The notes beneath the pieces are model-generated. The model did no database searches. It saw only the letters and a list, made by a program, of their open reading frames with translations, and had not been told where the DNA came from. Positions 35,655-47,639 of a stretch of DNA of 64,000 nt are shown here, piece by piece. This stretch comes from Bactrocera neohumeralis (taxonomy: Eukaryota > Arthropoda > Insecta > Diptera > Tephritidae): contig NC_065920.1 in NCBI RefSeq assembly GCF_024586455.1, positions 70,650,821 through 70,714,820 on the forward strand, given 5' to 3'. Position 1 is the stretch's first letter. Every line of letters starts with the position of its first letter. Made by a program: the position numbers and the translations under genes.

Positions 35655-36245
35655 TAAAGCAATTTTCATGCAAAAACTTGATTGCGATTGTTCAGTTTGT
35701 ATGGCAGCTATAAGCTGTAGTCGACAGATCTTAAACATATCTTTGGAGATTATGACCTTGTCTTAGGTTATTGTCTGTGCCAAATTTCGTGAAGATTCCT
35801 TGTCCAATAAAAAAGTTTTCTATACATCAACTTGAATTTGGTCGGTCAGTTTGTATGGCAGCTATAAGCTATAGTGAACCGATCTTAACAAAATCTCTGG
35901 GAATTGTACCATTACCTTGAGTAATGATCTGTGTAAAATTTCGTAAAGAAATCTTTTCAAATAAAAAATTTTTCCATGTAAAAACTTGATTTTTATCGAT
36001 CACTTTGTATGGCAGCTATAGTAAATCGATCTAATCCATGCCAAATTTCGTGAAGATATCTCTCCAAATAAAAAAGTTTATCATACAAAAACTTGATTCC
36101 GTTTATACGTTTTGTATGGCCAGCTATATGATATAGTAAACCGATTTAACCCATTTTTGAAAATTGTACCATTATCCAGAACTAACCATGCTCCGCCTAA
36201 GAAATTTCATTAAAATATACCTGCCTTGCCAACTTTCTGGCGTTA
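35655..36245 (+). repeat. Interspersed repeat family A: 154-bp tandem core (array 1)
   Basis: Four units with TTTGTATGGCAGCTATA: ATGGCA at 35701, 35855, 36009 and 36116 (spacing 154, 154, 107). Each unit also contains CAAATTTCGTGAAGAT and AATAAAAAAGTTT. The long copy at 49.36-50.42 kb shows the same 154-bp period, so the period is a property of the family. No open frame. Confidence 0.88.
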
Positions 36246-39189
36246 GAATAACCTTTCTATAATATCTATAGTGATAGTAATCTATAATATCTTCCATCAA
36301 ACCTTCTTACGCTCCAATGTGAAGCATATTCAGCTTTTAGGAAGAAATTGAAGTATACATAAGTTCAGATCCAGTCCAGATAACCGCCCCCTCTAATTCG
36401 AAAAGACACGACAAACTGACTAAAAACACTGCAAGTTACAATTATGACCAATATTTGCATCATTTAACCTCAGTGAAGCAGCAAAATGCAAAAGACATCG
36501 CATGAATCTGATTCGAGTGGTTGAAACTAATGTTCGTCATAGATATCGCAAAATACTTTAAACATTTCATTTTAAAGTAACAGAAAGCAATTTATGCAGG
36601 AAGACATAACTAAACTTTGACGCCATGTACGGCCTCACAGCCCTTTAAACCTCCTAAGACAACTTTGATTCTCGAATATGACTAGTACGATGACTTCAGA
36701 TCAGTGGCTTCATGATTTGATTGATATGTGGACTTGGACTTTGGGTTCCTCATATGAGTGTGCGTCAACCGTCGCCTTCGTCCTTAACACAGATAACTGT
36801 AAGACCATTAAAGGCGACTACCTACCTGGAGTTAGATGATGGCTCTTATCGGCTCCCAACAAGCATGAATAACGATCAACAAACTAAGGAAACGAATTTG
36901 GATGGAAGAATCATTCTAAAAGAAAGGTAGAAAAAATTCCAATTTGGAAGCGCGGTTAACCCATGGAAGAGATGGTAAGCCAGCCGAGAGGAAATTTACG
37001 TGCGGATGAGGTAAGAGGCGGTATCGCTAGAACTGGCAGAAAAGCCTCCCCTAGGTTCACGGGGGCTTCGGTAATATTAAATTTTACAGAAAAAACAGAC
37101 AACAATAAGCAAGGAAGTTGATATCGGACCGCCACATGCTAGCAAAGAGCTGCGATGACAGGCGCACTGCTCAGGAATCTGAGAAGGATGTCAGTACACT
37201 TGAATGATAATGAGCGGGGACGGCAGAATAACGGTTATGGGTGAGTTCTAAACTTTAGAAAAGCGACTAAGGTCATATGAAGCATCAAGAAAGAATTCCA
37301 ACCTTGTTAGGAAACCTTGGACAAGAGCAACACTAACGTTCAGCGACATTGCTGGGGTGCAGCATCAATTGAAATGGAGATGTGCGGACAGTAGGGAGGA
37401 TGGAACTCTTTCCTTAAAATCATGGAGTATTTCAATAAGCTCGTGGTCTGTATACAAACTTGTGCTCTGCACTTATTACAAAGACTCCACCAACTGCTTG
37501 ACCACACCAAGCATACATTTATGCGTTTGTTATATTAAAATTTCATTAAGCCAACTTGCCAACTTTTACGTACTATTCAAAAGGTTTATAAATTATTTAA
37601 ATATTTTCCTTTTTCATCCCTTAATATTTTTAAACGTTTTAGCTCACCCCGCCTCAATATAGTTACTCATGCATAAATTTTTAACTTTATATACTCTCTT
37701 TTATTTTCCGACAGCAACTCCTACCCGGCAACATCTACTACCCTCCTAACATTTGGTCAGCTAAACGTCATTATGCAAATAGCAAGGACCCTCATAGTTG
37801 TGGTTTAGTTGAGTTTGAGTTGAATTCAGTTCAAGTTTAAGTTGCAAAACCGAAAATATTTAGTTGGTCCTCAATAGTTCGGTTGCGCAGAGAATGCGTT
37901 AAATTAAAACGCATCAAACTATGAGTTAATTAATTCAAATTTGCTAAGCAACGTCGCCGCCTACGAATTAATAATACAAGTTCAGACCAATTTTGTGGCT
38001 TAACTCAGTTGTTGCAAGTACATGAAAGTGCGGTTTTTGTTGGTGCGGTGGGGTTGCCACACACATGCGCTATTATAATGGGCGTATAAGAAGCGAGTCA
38101 AACACACAAACGCGTAAGGATGCCATTCACTTTTGTTGAAGCATATTAAATGCGAAATAAATGCAAATGTAAAGACTGTGTATTATGTAGTTATGAGTGC
38201 TGTGCTGCCACAAACCATATGAGCAATTCGAAAACTCATTTACTGCGTACGCTTTGATTTCTGATGTGGAAGGATAACACTAAATTTCTGTGAAAAACGT
38301 TGAAAGTGCTACTGTTGAAGGATTTTTACTGTTCACTGAATTTTATTTTAAGATGTTTGTTATGATTTTTAAGGAATAAGATTTAGGTTTATTTAGTTTT
38401 CAGTAAACATTTTTATGAAAAGATATAAAATTAAATGAATTATATTTAACTTTACGTAAAGTCTATATAAGATTATTATTTGAAAGCACATTTTATACCA
38501 ATTTAAAGTTCTTCTGTTAAGAAACATTAACTGGCAAGCGGAAAAAACAGCTGCTGACGGCATGTTTTTACTAAAATTTCTTATTATTGATTTGAGCTTC
38601 GTAAGGCTGTAAGCATCTGTGGTCCCCACTGCATGATACACAGGTACAGATAGATACAAGTATCGATAGTGAGGTCACAGAGTCTGTTAAAATTTGCGTC
38701 AAGCGCAGGCATCCCAAAGGATGACTACTCCTCTTGGATCTAGCAACTGAACTCCATCTGATATCGTAAAGGGCCGAAACTGGTCTATGCGTGTTTCGTT
38801 TGTTTAGCAGTCTAACCTAATCTAACCTGACAAAACCTAATAGCATACGGAAAAATTTAACTAATTTCATGTTTGAGCTCAATGTTTTTAAAGTTCATAG
38901 ATTATTCATAGAAGTTGTTGTCAGAAAAACTTTTTTGGGAGTTGTCAAAACTTCTTTCCACCAAATGTCGTACCAAAAAAATCAAAAATAAGTAAAGAGT
39001 GATAAAAGTTAGTCAGAACAGTGGAAAGTGTTTATCACTTGCCTATTCGAATATAAAAAAGTGTACTCTTTAATTAATAATAAAAGTTTACATAATATTG
39101 AACTCATTAATTACAACACTCCAGAGCGTCGAAATAAATCATCAGAAAAATAAACACAGGAGACATACTTGTTTATCAAAATACTACAA
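36246..39189. other. Unassigned stretch, partly coding-like between 36600 and 37320
   Basis: From 36600 to 37320 the DNA is less AT-rich and has short plus-strand frames (for example 36721-36930) with ordinary composition and mixed-frame continuation, which suggests a decayed transposon ORF1, but I recognise no motif. The rest (37320-39189) is AT-rich and looks like unique intron. No host gene seen. Confidence 0.35.
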
Positions 39190-39640
39190 TGAGCAAAAAA
39201 GTGTGATACTTTTTCGTAATTTTAAAATTTTTAATTTATTCTTCAAAATCTATGTCGTCCTCTTTAAAGTGATCCTACTTGGCTCCAATATACTTGTGTC
39301 AACGTTTTTTCCAGTCCTCGAAACAGTTAGTCAATTTCCAGAATAGCCTTCAATGGTCATAGTGTTACACGTTCAGAGTCTTCAATTTACTCAAAACGGT
39401 TTCCCCGGATCAGTAGTTTGAGTAAGCTGAACAGCCAGAAGTCACTCAAAGCTAAGTCACGCAAATTCGTTGGTTACGGCACAATATTGATTGAAAATTT
39501 GGCAAATACTCGCGCAGAATCAATGCATCGTTATGCAAAACCCAAAAGTTGTCGGCCCATAATTCCAGCCTCGATCGATCCTCTGTTTCCGCGCGGTAAA
39601 CATAGGTCCGAAACTCATTGGAAAGCATTGTTGCACAGAC
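39190..39640 (-). mobile_element. Mariner-like transposase C-terminal remnant
   Basis: Minus strand: WADNFWVLHNDALILREYLP (39561-39500; second catalytic block, with the Asp in HND retained), then LSDFWLFSLLKLLIRGNRFE (39472-39410; third catalytic Asp in LSD), then in another frame NCFEDWKKR and DHFKEDDIDFEE (39330-39230). Stops and frame changes throughout. The end is close in sequence to the copy at 15.3-15.9 kb. Confidence 0.8.
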
Positions 39641-40259
39641 GTTAACGTGATGCTGTTTTTCAAAAAATTTGGGGTTTTTGGAACCAAAATGATTTACAAA
39701 ACATTTTACTATCCTTATACACAAGTTTTTTTGAAAACGTAATTTTTTCATTTTTTTTGCAATCTTTTTAGCTTGAAAAATATCACAAAATGCGCTAGGA
39801 TTTGGTAAATTTTCAAATATCAAACAAGCTTAGATATAGAAGACTTAACAAGGTTTTTAAAGACTCCGAAAAAAAAATGTTGGTATTAAGGTTCTTAAGA
39901 TGAAATCTCTCGCAAATAAATCTACTACGTCGCTGACACGTCAATAATAGAGTTTTGAAAAAACAATGTATTTCCAAGTATACCAATTAATTATTGAAAA
40001 ATTTAAATTGATTTAAGCAAAATATTTTATGTGTTGTATTTTGAAAACTATCGCCAAAAATAGGCCCGAAATTGGAGCGCGAAGATAGATCACTTATCAC
40101 ACATATGATAAAGTCTGAAGTATGAATACATACATTTAGCAAGTGTTATTTCGATTACATTAAGGAAGAAAAGTAATATCCACAAAGTTATATCTAAAAA
40201 AGCAGATAACTGAATGGTATTGAAAGTTTTTTTCTTGCGAGTATCCATAGTTTAAAACC
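39641..40259. other. AT-rich unassigned stretch
   Basis: No recognised feature. It may include the 5' part of the mariner remnant on the left or of the transposase fragment on the right. Confidence 0.35.
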
Positions 40260-40625
40260 TTAACTAATTCATCGATATAGCAAAGAGAACGGTGAGATCA
40301 TCACCATCAATGGCAACTTTTAACGCCCCATGATAACCGACTATTTGACGTCTAAAATTGATAACAACGACATTTGGATTCAACAAAACGGCGACACTTC
40401 CCACACATTGCGTCGATCAATGGATTTTTTGAGAGAAAACTTCGTTGAGCAGATAATTTCATTTTGTGCCGGTGGATTGGCCATCAAGATCCTGTGATAT
40501 TACACAGTTAGATTTTTTCCTGTTATTTCGAATGTTAATAGACATTCCCGATTAAATTTGAAGTTCTTGCGTTTTTTCTTTAAAAAAAAATTAGAAATCT
40601 CAAAATGGATCACCCTTTATATACA
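40260..40625 (+). mobile_element. DDE (mariner/Tc1-like) transposase fragment
   Basis: Plus strand reads NDIWIQQNGDTSHTLRRSMD followed by FLRENFVEQIIS. It is the same family as 21.5-21.96 kb, again with Asn in place of the catalytic Asp in the QQNG box. The right border ends with AAAATGGATCACCCTTTATA, which looks like a transposon end. The flanking catalytic blocks are lost. Confidence 0.72.
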
Positions 40626-41560
40626 GTAAATATACTATAATTATTTAACATATGTAGTTGTCTATGATACTTTGAACTTTTTCGGGTGTGTATGAATGGA
40701 GAATAAATATTTTTTTTTTCAAAAAACTAAAAATCGCATTATTTTTTAAGCACAGCTTTCATAACTTGTCAGTGTTTAAAAAAACATCAAAATTGCAATT
40801 CTAATTAACAATCAAATAATGTGTCTTCATTATAATTTTTTAAATACTTTTCGATTTTAGTATTACAAAATACAAAAATAATTTTCTAAAGATAATTTTT
40901 AAGAATGCAAATTTATAAATTAAATTTTAAAAAATATTCAAAATTGAAATGTTAATAAAAAAAACAAAATATATTCTTAAAATAGTTTTTTCACACTCTT
41001 TTCTTGTATACAATTTAAAAAACGACCATTTCAAAATAAATTTCCCAGGAAAATTAAAAAAAATAGTTTTCCAAAATGAAAATTAATAAAATTATAAAAA
41101 TAAATTTCAAAACTATTAAAAATTGCAATCTCTATTAAAAAAAAATGTATAGTAATTTTTTATACTTGGTTCAAATCAAAATAAATTTCCAAAGAAAATT
41201 ACAAAAAGTAATTTTCGAAAAAAAATTAAAAAAAAATAAAAAATTTATAAAAATTTCGTTGCAATTAAATTTAAAAAATATTCAAAATTGCAAAAATCAA
41301 ATCATCATTATTATCATCACTATTTTTCAAAGACTCATTTCTTGTTTAAAATTTAATAAGCAGTAATTCCGAAATAAATGTACAAAATAAATTTTAAATA
41401 ATTTTCTAAAAAAATTACAAATATTAAAAATGCTTATTTATATAAGTTTTGTAGAAACTCAAATTTAAAAAATCCAAAATTTCTATTTTTAAAATTTTTC
41501 TCGTAGTTTTGCTAAAAGTTCATTACTAAAATATTAAACAACTGGAAAAACCAATAAAAA
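40626..41560. repeat. Very AT-rich degenerate repeat
   Basis: Almost only A and T, with loosely repeated CAAAATAAATTTCC...AAATTACAAAAAG segments (41032, 41176, 41368) at 144 and 192 bp spacing and recurring AAAAAATATTCAAAATTGCA. No coding content. The 73-codon frame is a by-product. Confidence 0.55.
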
Positions 41561-43364
41561 GCCAAAAATTACGCAACTAAATTAAAATTTCCAACCAACT
41601 GCACAAACGCTATAAATACTAATAAAATCAAAAATGCATGAAATCAACAAACTGTAAATTTTAGCAAACACTTTTGGCTTTTAATTTGGCTAATTAACAA
41701 CAAAATGCGCATATGCGGCAACTAAATTACTTTAAAACACTGTAACCAACTGCATGTGCATATGCTGACCACATGTAAGTGTATGGGAATAAGCAGAAAT
41801 ACACACACCAACTAAATTAGGGCTTGCACCAACACATTGAATGCCTGCCAGCGGAAGGAATCGGCGAGTAAAAAGTTTAAATTAAATGTTTGCTGAAAAA
41901 TAAACAACGCACAAAGCTTTGTTGGAGACTAAGTGTGGAAATGTGTGTGCGTGTGTGTGTGCGGTGTATATAAACACCGTTGTTTTGTTAGTTGCGCAAG
42001 CGTTGCGTTGCTTTGTGCCTTTGTTGCTGTGTTTGGCACTGCAACGTGTCCCCTTTGTTTAACGGCACCACAATCGAACGCCCATAAGTTGTCGCTGCAA
42101 CACAATGCCACGCCCTGCACTACCCCACACACACTTAGCGTGCACCAGAAATTTCCCAGGGCAGCCATATTTATGCTTGGCGTGGACATACTGTTTACTT
42201 TTATCGCTACTCCACTGTTTAAAGTACGGGTTTTTTAACAACATGCTTGTTGTTGTTGTTATTTTACGTGCCGTGCACACTTTGGGGCCTGCAACGGTGC
42301 CGCAAAGCGCATTACAACGTCAACAGACTATTAATAATCATTTTAAATAAATTTAAATAAAATTGCCAGCCACAAACACTGACGCTACATTGCATATATA
42401 TGCGTGTGTATGTGTGAGTAAATACTTGAGTATGTGTGTTTATGTCAATATGCAGTGTAATGGCTTACAATAGCGTTAAATATGGCATACAAGCGCCCAT
42501 TAAGCGCATAAATAAGTGGTCACTCAGCCGTAAAGTAGACTACACTTCAGTCTATGCAGTTGGCTTTGATGGTGTGCGTGTGCTGTCATTGCACTGTCAC
42601 TAGCTTGGTGTCGCTGCCAGTGGCCGCACTACAATTTTCTACGATTGTTGTCCATTATTTTTGCATTTATTCCATTTTACTGGCATTTTTCTCGACTTTT
42701 TGTTCTTCAACGTTGGCGTTGTCTGTCGCCAGTTTGGGTCTTTGGGGAAATTATCTAATGTAGTTGGCGACTTTAAAGAACAGCTATGGACAAAGCCACA
42801 CGCACTCGTGATATATATATACATATACACAAGCATACACACATACACTCATACAAACTAGTGCATTCGTTGAAAGTTATTTGACAGCGTGTTGACTCAT
42901 CGCCAAAACAGCGTGCGACTACAAAGACACTCTATACAAATACACTATGCATTTTGTGCTTGCCACTATATCTGGCTTGAGTCCATTGTTTGGCACTTCG
43001 CAAGCAGCCTTTCGTGCGCCTTGTCTCTCTGGCTGTCTGCCTGCTGGTCATTCGGTGCCGCTAACTGCCCCCACTTGGCACTTTATCAGCTACTTTGCCA
43101 AACGTTTGACTCGCTGGGAGCGCAAGAGAACCACAAAAAAATTGTGCTGGAGTTTTTTGCAGTTACTTTATTGGCACAGTGCTTCTGATGATAACTCGTC
43201 TACAACTTTTTCCCCATTTTCTTAACCTAAACAGGGTACATTAAATTTGCTACGAAGTTTCTAATACTCGGAAGGAAACGTTGGAGATCGTACAAAATGT
43301 ATATATAAATGATCTGCGTGACGTGCTTAGTTGATAAGATGATCTTTCCATTTGTCTTTCAATA
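41561..43364. other. Unique-looking stretch, higher GC than flanks
   Basis: No gene recognised. It is less AT-rich, with a GT run at 41943-41961 and a TA/CA tract near 42813-42850. Overlapping open frames on both strands (41929-42238, 42889-43225) lack known motifs and mirror each other, so I read them as chance. Could hold intronic regulatory DNA. Confidence 0.4.
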
Positions 43365-43368
43365 TATT

Positions 43369-43762
43369 ATGTTGTCAAAAAAGTCTTGCGGTATTTTTAT
43401 TGAATTTTATTTATTTTTATTTTTTTTTTTTTTTTTTTTTTTTGATTTTTTTTTATTGAAATTGAAATGAATTTCTGATGTTTCATGCCCAGCTCTTGAC
43501 CGATGCTGCGGCTGCTACTATGCCGGTCTCTTTCGACCAATTCAGCGATTTTATCGCAATTTTCGACGACAGGCCTTCCGGAGCGTGGTGCATCTTCGAA
43601 CACCTCTACACCAGAACGCAAACGTTGAAACCATCGTTGCTCGGTGGAAATGAAAACTGTATCGGGTCCATAAACTGCACAAATTTTATTGGCGGCATAA
43701 GATGCATTTTTGCCTTTATCGTAGTAGTACTGTAAAATATGCAGCAATTCAAGTTCCTTACG
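43369..43762 (-). mobile_element. Internally deleted mariner element (helix-turn-helix part plus one end)
   Basis: The minus frame 43810-43397 enters the mariner N-terminal region at about 43760: LHILQYYYDKGKNASYAANK, then WFQRLRSGVEVFEDAPRSGR and SSRSIGQELGMKHQ. It then runs into a T-rich tract (43420-43455) and directly into TTGTCAAAAAAGTCTTGCGG (43374-43393), a mariner-type terminal inverted repeat next to TA. The whole catalytic domain is deleted, leaving a short non-autonomous form. The left border at ~43762 abuts a LINE piece. Confidence 0.8.
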
Positions 43763-44045
43763 TACAGCTGGCCGACAGAAGTAAAGCTCGAAGACTCTAC
43801 GAAAAGACACGGCGACTAACAGAAGGTTTCATGCCCGGATCATACTCTTGTAGAATCTCCAGAGGTGTTCCAGAGGGAAGTGAAAGCATAACAAGAGCTG
43901 GTGTACCCGATTCCTCAATCGAAGACGATGGAGCAGATGTGCCACTGCCCGAACATGAAGAAGTTCGAATAGCAATTACTCGACTGAAGAACATCAACGA
44001 GCGAGGACCGATAGATTGCCGAACTGTGCCGATAAGCTATAAGTT
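43763..44045 (+). mobile_element. LINE fragment (region before the reverse transcriptase, family 1)
   Basis: Plus-frame text SKARRLYEKTRRLTEGFMPG (near 43781-43840) and IEDDGADVPLPEHEEVRIAI then TRLKN (43918-43995) is the linker between endonuclease and reverse transcriptase of a common insect LINE. It is truncated where the reverse transcriptase should begin. Confidence 0.72.
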
Positions 44046-44599
44046 AACGTTTTTTTTTGTTTTACATAAGGTTAGTTAAAGTTTTTCGATATAATAGTGA
44101 TGGTATTGGATCGATTCTCCTAAATAATATTTTATCTACAGTTAAGGCTATAAACTATTCGTGCTTGAAATACCGTCTTCACGAGTCTATTCTAAAATCT
44201 ATGTACTGTACCTTCCTTCTGCTTATCCACCTGTATTTATCTTTCTCTCTTACCATCTTCCTCTCCTTCTTCCGTCTTCTTTTTTATCTCTGTTTCTTGT
44301 GAACCATTATGTATGCTGGAAATTGTTCGAAAAGTTCGATTTCTCATTTTTGTCGACTCTGGTCTATCTAAATAAGGTTTACCTTTGAACTGATGTAAAT
44401 ATTAAAGATCTGCGAGATACACGATCCCTAAGAACAATTGGCAAGAATTGTGCTCATTCCGATTTTCACATGATTTTAAATTTTAAAGAATTTCTTCCAA
44501 TAAGAAGAAGTTTCTGCCTCGAAGAGCAAAAAATTATTAAGAGTCAACGAAAAGAATGGTTCAGGGCTAAACTAAGTCTATCATAGATAATCTATAATT
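44046..44599. other. Unassigned stretch
   Basis: Nothing recognised. Short CT-rich text near 44210-44290 gives two overlapping hydrophobic frames that I do not regard as genes. Confidence 0.35.
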
Positions 44600-44890
44600 G
44601 ATTTTCTAATGAAGCTAAGCTAATTGACTAAATTTAAGAAGTGTTTGAAATGCTTGTAAAGTAGATTAAAATTCCTCTTAGTCACTTAGTATCGAAACTG
44701 TTGAAACTATTGAAAGAGGATTCGCAAAATTAAGTTCTCATAATAGTTTTTCCTTTATGGTAGATATAATAACGCTAATTGTGTCCGTCAAGAATATAGT
44801 CAATTTGTCTACCAGCATTTTTCTAAGAAAATTAAGCTAATTGACTTAATTCAGGAAGTTTTCGAAATGCCAACAAACCGGTTGAGAATT
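44600..44890 (+). repeat. Two-unit diverged tandem repeat (~214 bp)
   Basis: The block AGCTAATTGACTAAATTTAAG...GAAATGC...TCTTAGT at 44608-44685 recurs at 44823-44900 with AGCTAATTGACTTAATTCAGG...GAAATGC. The segment 44737-44851 also has an inverted copy at 45959-46070. Confidence 0.65.
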
Positions 44891-45958
44891 GCTTTTAGTA
44901 AAAGAGTACAAAAGAAAAACTGAAACATCCGCAAGGCATATAAAATCTAACTATAACTTCGGAAAGTCTATGAGAAATTGAATTCAATTCTTTTCATGAA
45001 TTTATAATACGGCACGATTGGAGAGTTTAGAGCAGATTCAGGAAATGATGGAATTTCGGTAGGAAAAAACTTACTCAGCAAGAAAGTTCATATTTTTCTT
45101 CATGACGTTGACAAAAGTTATTAGTTTCTATATCATATTTATCACTTTTTTCCCTAAACATAATGCCAAATTATATTAAGAAGGCAGCTTAATATTCCAA
45201 AACTCTTTCCGAAACAGTCAAACAGTACAAATAGTTAAAAACCAATAAGTTTCAAATTAATGAAGTCCAGTCTTTATTACCTTCCTTCACTAAATGCACC
45301 TCAATCATTATCCTTTCTTCAATTGAATTTAAAGTCTCGCATTTCCGCCACTTATACTATGACGTCCACAAGTCGACCGTTGCCTTATGTGTTTGCATAA
45401 GTGCAATCTCTTGCTCACAGTTTGACCTAAAAACCGCTTTATTGCCACTGAAAAATATTTACACACAGCCTTTTACGCTTTTGGCCGGTTAAATTGCAAT
45501 CGAATTATATTTTGCACATTTGTTGTCTGCTTAAAAACCAATTAAAATGCAATTAAGCCTAAAAGGTCCATAAATATCAACAGTTGTGTGTTGGTAAATT
45601 TCATTTTGGGGCAGGCATTTCAACACTTTCGTTGCAGCCGAGTAAATTAATACTTTATTGAAACACAAACGCATTTAAAATTGCTTGAACAGACACAAGT
45701 GACTACTTGCATATATGTTTATATAACAATATACATACAGATATGACATATAAATGCCAATGAGTTTACTAATTGCCATCCAATTAAGTGGTGTTTGTTG
45801 TCTATTGTTTTTTGTTTAACCATAATCATTTTGTTATATAAATTGTGACTTATGGGCGTGTCTTTAACCAGCACAAAAGCATTATTTCCTATTTGATTTT
45901 ATATTTTTTTACTAAAAGCAATCCTCAAACGGTCTGTGGGCATTGCAAAAATGTCCAC

Positions 45959-46070
45959 AATTAAGTGAATTAGCTTAATTTTCTTATAAAAATACTGGTA
46001 GACAAATTTACTACATGATTGCTGGACTCTATCAGTGTTATTATATCTGTCATGAAAAAAGTCCTATGAG
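45959..46070 (-). repeat. Inverted copy of the 44.7-kb repeat
   Basis: Its reverse complement contains AGATATAATAAC, AATTTGTCTACCAGTATTTT and AAGAAAATTAAGCTAATT, matching 44737-44851 over about 112 bp at roughly 80 percent by eye. The DNA between (44890-45958) shows no recognised gene. Confidence 0.7.
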
Positions 46071-46719
46071 AAGCTAATTAAAAAAAAAAAAAACTGGAGT
46101 ATGCAGCTCTTTGTAAATGTTCATATAAGTGAGGAAAGTTCTCTGACTTGGGAGTAGCCAGAAACGATTCTTTTACATATAGCTCAAGCAGCTCACGACT
46201 TCCGGTCTTAGACCAAGTATCCTCTGGGTATCCAAAAACCATCCGTTTGAAGGCGAGCTAAAGTCGAAACATGCCTTTCAGGGTTTTGCGCTTTTTTTGG
46301 GACCAGCCATGTAAAAAGAACCTCCAATGAAAAGAAGAAACAGCTTCGGATGAGAGTCTCTCCTTTTGATGACGACCTTATAAAAACACTTATAGGCAAG
46401 TTAATCAAGTTACATTATTTATATCCGATATAAAAGAAAAAACCGATTTCGTACGTGCTTTAATAAAGGCTAAAGCTTGACAATTTATAAAAATATTTTT
46501 TTCTAAAATTTGTGCATATGTTATTTCCATTCGATTTATGTAATATGCAATTAGAGATCTAATATAATCTCCACACAGTCCCACGAAATTTGTCTGGCGA
46601 TTTTTAGCATGAAAAAAATTTAACAACGAGTGTGTTTGAAATTTTGTATTTTCAATGAAATCATGACTACGAAATCGCTGAAAATGTTGCAAAACTATTT
46701 AGGAGAGTGGACTTTATTA

Positions 46720-47290
46720 CCAATACAAGTTGTTAAGTGACACAAAGTATTCAGTGAAAGTGGTGAAATCATCGAAGAATTGCCTTTCGCGATTGACCTC
46801 TGTTAACAGCTCTTAAGGATCAACTCAGCACGTTCTGGTTAATGTTTTGGATATGAAGCGTGTCAATGCAACACTAGCACCAAAAGACATGAGTCTTTTA
46901 CAAAAAGGCGTCGCTAAGGCGACTTTTGACAACGAAGCTGATTACACTACGCTCAACAAAAGCATAATTACTGGAGACATGAGTTTATGAGTAGAAAATC
47001 GAAACTGGTCGACAATCTAGCTAATGGCATACCAAAAATGAGCGAAATCTAAAAAAGGAAGTAAAATTCAGTTCAAAATCATACTGGTGCTAAACGTTAT
47101 CTTTGATTATGGTGATTTAATTCACACCGAGTTTATTACAATCAATAAGGAATACTGTTTTGCTTTTTTTTACGGATAGACGTGAAGCATTTCAGCGTAA
47201 ACGAGCGGACTTGTAGGCAGCAAAATCATGGGTTTCTCTGGCAGTTAGAGTCCTATATAATAGTTCACAATCTACGATCCTCTTTTTGAC
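46720..47290 (+). mobile_element. Mariner-like transposase N-terminal half
   Basis: Plus strand: GSTQHVLVNVLDMKRVNATL-type text (46818-46880), PKDMSLLQKGVAKATFDNEA, SIITGDMSL (46955-46990; first catalytic block, Asp kept), a KIQFKIILVLNVIFDYGDLI block (47065-47125) and HTEFITINKEYCFAFFY. The second and third catalytic blocks are lost near 47290. Several stops. Upstream AAAGTATTCAGTG text near 46745 fits the first helix-turn-helix. Confidence 0.78.
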
Positions 47291-47639
47291 AAGTTTCACA
47301 CTTGGAGTTGACGACTTATATTACGTAATATTTTTTTATGTAGCGCTTAGCATGAAAAACTTCATTTGATAGTGTTGAAATTAATCCAATTTTTGAAAGC
47401 TTGATCAGATTCATACATTCTATATTTGAGGGATTGAAAGCATATGTTCAAAAGCATAAAACAACATAAGACTATTTTTCAGTCAGATAGTCCATAGAAG
47501 TATTCTTTTATCGACCACAATATTCATTGTGTTCAATTACAGCAAAAATTTTCAAAACTCTGAACATCGTTTTCATTTCACTTTTTCTTAGAAAAAAATA
47601 ATTGAGCTTTTTCACTGCGACCCATGGTCTATTGTGCCC
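47291..47639. other. Unassigned stretch
   Basis: No recognised feature between the mariner remnant and the R1-like LINE. Confidence 0.35.

Noticed and set aside
40626..41560. Possible scaffold attachment region or replication origin in extreme AT-rich DNA
   Set aside because: Composition alone is not evidence, and the stretch looks like a degenerate repeat.
41929..42238. Overlapping frames of 86 and 101 codons on opposite strands
   Set aside because: They mirror each other across a GT repeat and a less AT-rich patch, with no motif or splice context.
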